NCBI GenBank assembly: GCA_019056875.1
Contig: DXJA01000434.1
Location: 1 to 8,412 of the forward strand
Direction: 5' to 3'
From: Candidatus Jordarchaeum madagascarense
GTDB taxonomy: Archaea; Asgardarchaeota; Jordiarchaeia; Jordiarchaeales; Jordiarchaeaceae
DNA length: 8,412 nucleotides
A program made the position numbers and the translations under genes. The notes beneath the pieces are model-generated. The model had not been told where the DNA came from, ran no database searches, and was given only the letters and a program-made list of their open reading frames with translations. Of this stretch, positions 5,902 through 8,412 are shown piece after piece. Each line of letters starts with the position of its first letter. The first letter of the stretch is position 1.

Positions 5902-6500
5902 TTGAGCTTCCGGGATACGATCCAAGATCAGCAAAAGCCCAAGGATTGAGCTACGTTACCTCTCCAATAGGTGCCAGTCACAACATTGGTTGGAACACAT
6001 TCGAACTCATAGGATTCGCAATTGGCAAACCGACAGACCCCCTCACAGTAGAGGGCAAAGGAGAACTGACAAAATACTGCCAAGATGAAACCGCTCTAAG
6101 CGAAACTGGTCCGATCTGCCACTTCCCAATTTGCATGAATATGATTACTGTTGAACTATACAGCAAACTGCTTTATGCAGCTACTGGAATTAAAGAATTC
6201 CAAGACCCCAAATACCTATGGCTGGTGGGTGAAAGAATATTCAACTTAGAACGCGCATTTAACGTTCGAGAAGGATTCTCTAGAAAAGATGACACGGCTC
6301 CCGAAAGAATCATAAGAGAACCAGTCCCAAGAGCCCCATCAAAGGGACAAATTTTTGAGTTAAAGCAACTATTAGATGATTATTACAAAGTAAGAGGATG
6401 GGACGACAAAACCGGTATACCTACAAAAAATAAGTTTGAAGAACTAGGATTATCTGATGCCGCTAAAACGCTCGAAGAAATGGGGAAACTTCCTGAATAA
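5895..6500 (+). pseudogene. C-terminal third of a tungsten aldehyde ferredoxin oxidoreductase
   Basis: The frame reads KGLELPGYDPRSAKAQGLSY, then TSPIGASH, GERIFNLERAFNVREGFSRK, DDTAPER and YYKVRGWDDKTGIPT, all characteristic of the last domain of the AOR family, and ends naturally at 6500. About 200 of roughly 600 residues remain. The N-terminal tungstopterin-binding domain and the CxxCxxxC cluster motif are missing. A single late Cys in the ETGPICHF stretch probably corresponds to the fourth cluster ligand. The AOR frame has a TAA at 5886-5888, and before about 5895 the sequence is RelE, so this is a deletion or fusion product, not a start-site question. In the family the enzyme oxidises aldehydes with ferredoxin as acceptor; this piece cannot bind the cofactor. 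Confidence 0.9.
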
Positions 6501-6520
6501 AATTAACTCCTTTATTTTTT

Positions 6521-6526
6521 GGGAGG
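6521..6526 (+). promoter_or_regulatory. Ribosome binding site deciding the moaD-like start
   Basis: GGGAGG touches the ATG at 6527 with no spacer, but stands six bases before the TTG at 6533. The TTG is therefore the likelier start, as in the two flavodoxin genes downstream. Confidence 0.65.
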
Positions 6527-6532
6527 ATGAAT

Positions 6533-6819
6533 TTGAAAGTCTATGTACAATTCTTTGGCAAATTCAGGGAGCAATTAAAAACTTCTTATTTATGGGTGAC
6601 ACTACCATCAGGAGCTACTATAGTTGATCTCATAGAGGAGCTAACAAAATTAACAGAAGTAGATATAAAAAACTCGATTATGAATCTGGATAAAGAAGAT
6701 GTAAGAAATGATGTTTCAATACTTATTAATGGCCGTTCTATAGCATTCCTAAAAAGATTAAAAAGTAAGCTTGGTGATATGGATAAAGTATTTATTCGCC
6801 TCCCGTAGCTGGAGGTTAA
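6533..6819 (+). pseudogene. MoaD/ThiS-like ubiquitin-fold protein with its Gly-Gly tail out of frame
   Basis: A small beta-grasp sulfur-carrier protein (KVYVQFFGKFREQL...LPSGATIVDLIEELTK...VSILINGRSIAFLK) of the MoaD type, often found beside AOR genes and linked to pterin cofactor synthesis. Family members must end in Gly-Gly, where the C-terminus is adenylated and thiolated. Here the frame ends DKVFIRLP at TAG 6806-6808. The reading shifted by one base gives SPPVAGG and then TAA at 6817-6819, an exact family ending. One missing T near 6791-6796 (TTTATTC for TTTATTTC) would explain it. The gene is therefore inactivated, or read by -1 frameshifting, or the base is a sequencing error. It follows the AOR remnant by about 30 bases, as in an operon. 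Confidence 0.8.
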
Positions 6820-6830
6820 TTAGAGCTTAT

Positions 6831-6838
6831 AGGTGGTG
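6831..6838 (+). promoter_or_regulatory. Ribosome binding site of the first flavodoxin
   Basis: AGGTGGTG precedes the TTG at 6844 by five bases. It supports a TTG start at the same place in the protein as its paralog downstream. Confidence 0.6.
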
Positions 6839-6843
6839 TTGTT

Positions 6844-7377
6844 TTGAAAATTTTGGTCACTTACTTCACTCAGACTGGTAATACGGGAAAAATTGCCCAA
6901 GCCATTCATGATGAGGCCTCAAAAGAGCATAAGGTGGATTTGAAGAAAATCGAGGAGATTAATGCAGACTCTTTGAATCAGTATGATTTGGTTTTTATAG
7001 GCGCCCCTTGTCAATTGAGAGATTTAGCAGCTCCAGTTAAGAAAATTTTGGATTCTCTCCCCAAATCACCCAAATATATGCTTGCGGGATTCTACACGCA
7101 TGGTTCCTCCTCTTCGGATAAACAAAACTATGAGAAATGCATAACCTCCTTTAAAAAGCTTAGCAAAGAAAAACAAATTGATTATCTGGGGTGTTATGAT
7201 TGTCAGGGCTGCCCTTCCCCTCCGGTTCAAAAAATCGTTTACGAATATTTAAAAAAGACTAAAAACATTACCGATGAGGAATGGGAAAAACTGCTGGAAG
7301 AAGGGAAAAAACATCCAAGCCCTGAAGATGAGCAAAACGCTAAGATTTTTGCTCGAAAAGTTCTGTCCAAAATTTAA
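6844..7377 (+). CDS. Flavodoxin-like protein, cysteine-rich paralog
   Basis: A 177-residue protein with a flavodoxin fold. The N-terminal MKILVTYFTQTGNTGKIAQA carries the FMN phosphate loop (TQTGNT, 9-14), followed by YDLVFIGAP (47-55) and KYMLAGFYTHG (77-87), strands of the central sheet. It probably carries low-potential electrons in the cytoplasm, or acts as a flavin-binding reductase. Unlike its neighbour it has five cysteines in the flavin-proximal half: C56 in GAPCQLRD, C99, and GCYDCQGCP (C117, C120, C123). They could form a metal site or disulfides. The C-terminal helices end EDEQNAKIFARKVLSKI. The TTG start has a ribosome site and follows the moaD-like gene by about 25-35 bases, so it may be co-transcribed with it. 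It appears intact. Confidence 0.85.
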   Translation: MKILVTYFTQTGNTGKIAQAIHDEASKEHKVDLKKIEEINADSLNQYDLVFIGAPCQLRDLAAPVKKILDSLPKSPKYMLAGFYTHGSSSSDKQNYEKCITSFKKLSKEKQIDYLGCYDCQGCPSPPVQKIVYEYLKKTKNITDEEWEKLLEEGKKHPSPEDEQNAKIFARKVLSKI

Positions 7378-7552
7378 CTAATTCAGTATCTATTCCAAAT
7401 TTTCAGTCAAGATTTTAGTCCATTTGGGTTTTCGAATTTTTCTATCTATCCTTTTTTCAGTTAAGGTCGAACTCCCTAAATCTGTAGACGATGGATTGGA
7501 AAATCATAAAAGTAATATTATGAATATAAAAGACCAAAGAGGAGGTGCTTTT
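7378..7552. other. Spacer between the tandem flavodoxins
   Basis: T-rich runs (about 7436-7460) could terminate the first gene. AT-rich stretches near 7512-7530 (AATATTATGAATATAAAAG) could be a TATA box for the second, giving it its own promoter. The frame is open back to 7424, but that sequence has no family similarity and no ribosome site. Confidence 0.35.
7539..7547 (+). promoter_or_regulatory. Ribosome binding site deciding the second flavodoxin start
   Basis: GAGGAGGTG stands five bases before the TTG at 7553. It sets the start there and not at 7424, and aligns both paralogs from the first residue. Confidence 0.8.
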
Positions 7553-8077
7553 TTGAAAATATTAGTTACTTATTTCACTATGAGTGGTAATACTGAAAAG
7601 ATCGCCAAAGCCATTCATGATGAGGTCTCAAAAGAGCATGAGGCGGATTTGAAGAAGATTGATAAGGTAAGTGCTGACACTTTCAAAAATTATGATCTAA
7701 TTTTTGTAGGAACTCCTGCTCATGCCGGTGATTTAGCAGGTCCAGTTAAGGAAGTCATGAATTCCCTTCCCAAATCACCCAAGTATAAGCTTGCCGGATT
7801 CTACACCCACATGGCCCCAATTTGGGAGGATGAAGTACAGAGTGCAGTTAGAGGTTCCTTTGATAAAATAATCAAACAAAAAGAAATCAAATATCTGGGA
7901 ACATATAATTGTATGGGTAATCCCGATCCGAATGTCGCAAAAATGGTCAAAGAGGCTCGAAAAATGCCTGACGACGAATTTAACGAATACATGGAGGAAG
8001 CGATAAAACATCCAAGTCCTGAGGATGAGCAGAAGGCTAAAAAATTTGCTAAAGAAGTATTATCCAAAATTAAGTAG
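7553..8077 (+). CDS. Flavodoxin-like protein, second tandem copy
   Basis: A 174-residue flavodoxin-fold protein opening MKILVTYFTMSGNTEKIAKA (FMN loop TMSGNT), then YDLIFVGTPAHAGDLAGPVK and KYKLAGFYTHMAP. By my count 58 of the first 86 residues match the upstream paralog, and long stretches are nearly identical at the DNA level (the codons for AIHDE.SKEH, for PKSPKY, and for KHPSPEDEQ), so the duplication is recent. The centre, about residues 87-130, has diverged most. The cysteine cluster of the first copy is reduced here to one Cys (YNCMG). A flavin-dependent electron carrier is the likely role; partners are unknown. The start is TTG with a strong ribosome site. Intact. Confidence 0.86.
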   Translation: MKILVTYFTMSGNTEKIAKAIHDEVSKEHEADLKKIDKVSADTFKNYDLIFVGTPAHAGDLAGPVKEVMNSLPKSPKYKLAGFYTHMAPIWEDEVQSAVRGSFDKIIKQKEIKYLGTYNCMGNPDPNVAKMVKEARKMPDDEFNEYMEEAIKHPSPEDEQKAKKFAKEVLSKIK

Positions 8078-8140
8078 TTTAATTTGAATCAGAACTTTTG
8101 AACACTATTCCTGAAAAAAATGTTTGAGGATGTAGAAAAA

Positions 8141-8272
8141 CTAGGTTTTGAATTTTTTCATGGTCTCTCTTGCAAAAACACGCGCACGCTCTATTCGTGA
8201 AGTATCGGGTTGACCCACAGTCTGGTCACGCATTTCTCCAAAAGAACGCAGTTTTGGATCCTCTTGCTTCAA
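8141..8272 (-). CDS. Small - strand ORF or C-terminal gene remnant
   Basis: The - strand reads (TTG at 8272) MKQEDPKLRSFGEMRDQTVG, then QPDTSRIERARVFARETMKK and FKT before TAG at 8143-8141, 43 codons in all. The GQPD...IERARVFARE pattern resembles the last helix of flavodoxin-like proteins (compare YHPDEIELEEAKNFGK in the first gene of the window), so it may be the end of a lost flavodoxin. It is open upstream only to a TAG at about 8289-8287. A TATA box about 22-26 bases before the TTG would make it a leaderless small gene instead. There is no ribosome site. I cannot decide between the two, and expression is unproven. Confidence 0.35.
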   Translation of the reverse strand: MKQEDPKLRSFGEMRDQTVGQPDTSRIERARVFARETMKKFKT

Positions 8273-8286
8273 AAAAATATAAAACC

Positions 8287-8299
8287 CCTATATAAAAAT
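8287..8299 (-). promoter_or_regulatory. TATA-like box on the - strand at the right end
   Basis: The + strand CCTATATAAAAAT reads ATTTTTATATAGG on the - strand, at the spacing expected for a leaderless transcript starting at about 8268-8272. It could equally serve the + strand, since TATATA is symmetric. Confidence 0.35.
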
Positions 8300-8395
8300 T
8301 AGACTTAACAGTCTACCTTCACCTTCCAAGAAGGCGGTTCAACCCCCCTATTTAACATCCCCCCCTCAGATATACATCACCACCATCAAATAAGT

Positions 8396-8412
8396 ATAAA
8401 TAAATAAATAAA
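8396..8412. repeat. TAAA tetranucleotide repeat at the window edge
   Basis: Four TAAA units end the window, after C-runs near 8345-8365. Low-complexity sequence like this is common at contig ends, so the edge may be an assembly limit. Confidence 0.5.

Noticed and set aside
7424..7552. N-terminal extension of the second flavodoxin
   Set aside because: The extension has no similarity to the paralog and no ribosome site, and GAGGAGGTG precedes the TTG at 7553.
8300..8365. tRNA-like T-arm (GGCGGTTCAA) and hairpin AGAC...GTCT near the right end
   Set aside because: The T-stem has a mismatch, no D-arm or acceptor pairing can be found, and the anticodon loop size is wrong.
1..8412. CRISPR array, insertion sequence or defence island
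   Set aside because: I find no regularly spaced repeats, no transposase and no terminal inverted repeats. The only defence-related genes are the two broken toxin-antitoxin modules.

Overview
This window looks archaeal. Several genes are preceded by AT-rich TATA-like boxes, some at leaderless or short-leader distance, while others have strong GGAGG-type ribosome sites that often drive TTG starts. The gene content (EFR1-type flavodoxin-ferredoxin, tungsten aldehyde ferredoxin oxidoreductase remnant, MoaD-like protein, DUF3795, VapBC and RelBE modules) fits an anaerobic archaeon. A Bathyarchaeia-like member of Thermoproteota is my best guess, by inference from general similarity only.

Layout. 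Positions 1-770 hold the C-terminal two thirds of a flavodoxin/2x[4Fe-4S] ferredoxin protein on the + strand. A class I SAM methyltransferase lies convergently on the - strand (905-1582). Directly upstream of it, on the same strand, is a decayed flavodoxin gene (1594-1942) with two in-frame stops and a frameshift. A nested hairpin pair (2073-2101) and the C-terminal scrap of a probable GNAT acetyltransferase (2146-2287) follow. Next are an intact DUF3795 cysteine-rich protein (2385-2852) and an intact pyruvate kinase (3060-4457) with unusual residues at its monovalent-cation site.

After a gene-poor gap come two toxin-antitoxin modules. In each the antitoxin reads intact and the toxin is broken: vapB with a vapC carrying an early stop and a frameshift, and relB with a relE cut off at about residue 45. 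The relE stub is joined at a short shared sequence to the last third of an aldehyde ferredoxin oxidoreductase gene. That fragment is followed by a MoaD-like gene whose conserved Pro-Pro-Val-Ala-Gly-Gly tail lies one frame away, then by two tandem, recently duplicated flavodoxin-like genes (6844-7377 and 7553-8077). The window ends with a small - strand frame (8141-8272) behind a TATA box and a TAAA repeat at the very edge.

The intact genes point to low-potential electron transfer (flavodoxins, ferredoxin clusters) next to what was once a tungstopterin oxidoreductase locus. I see no convincing new multi-gene defence or mobile system. The strongest signals are the density of broken genes (at least five in about 8 kb), the relE-aor junction, the MoaD tail frameshift, and the pyruvate kinase cation site. 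Some of the frameshifts could be sequencing or assembly errors.
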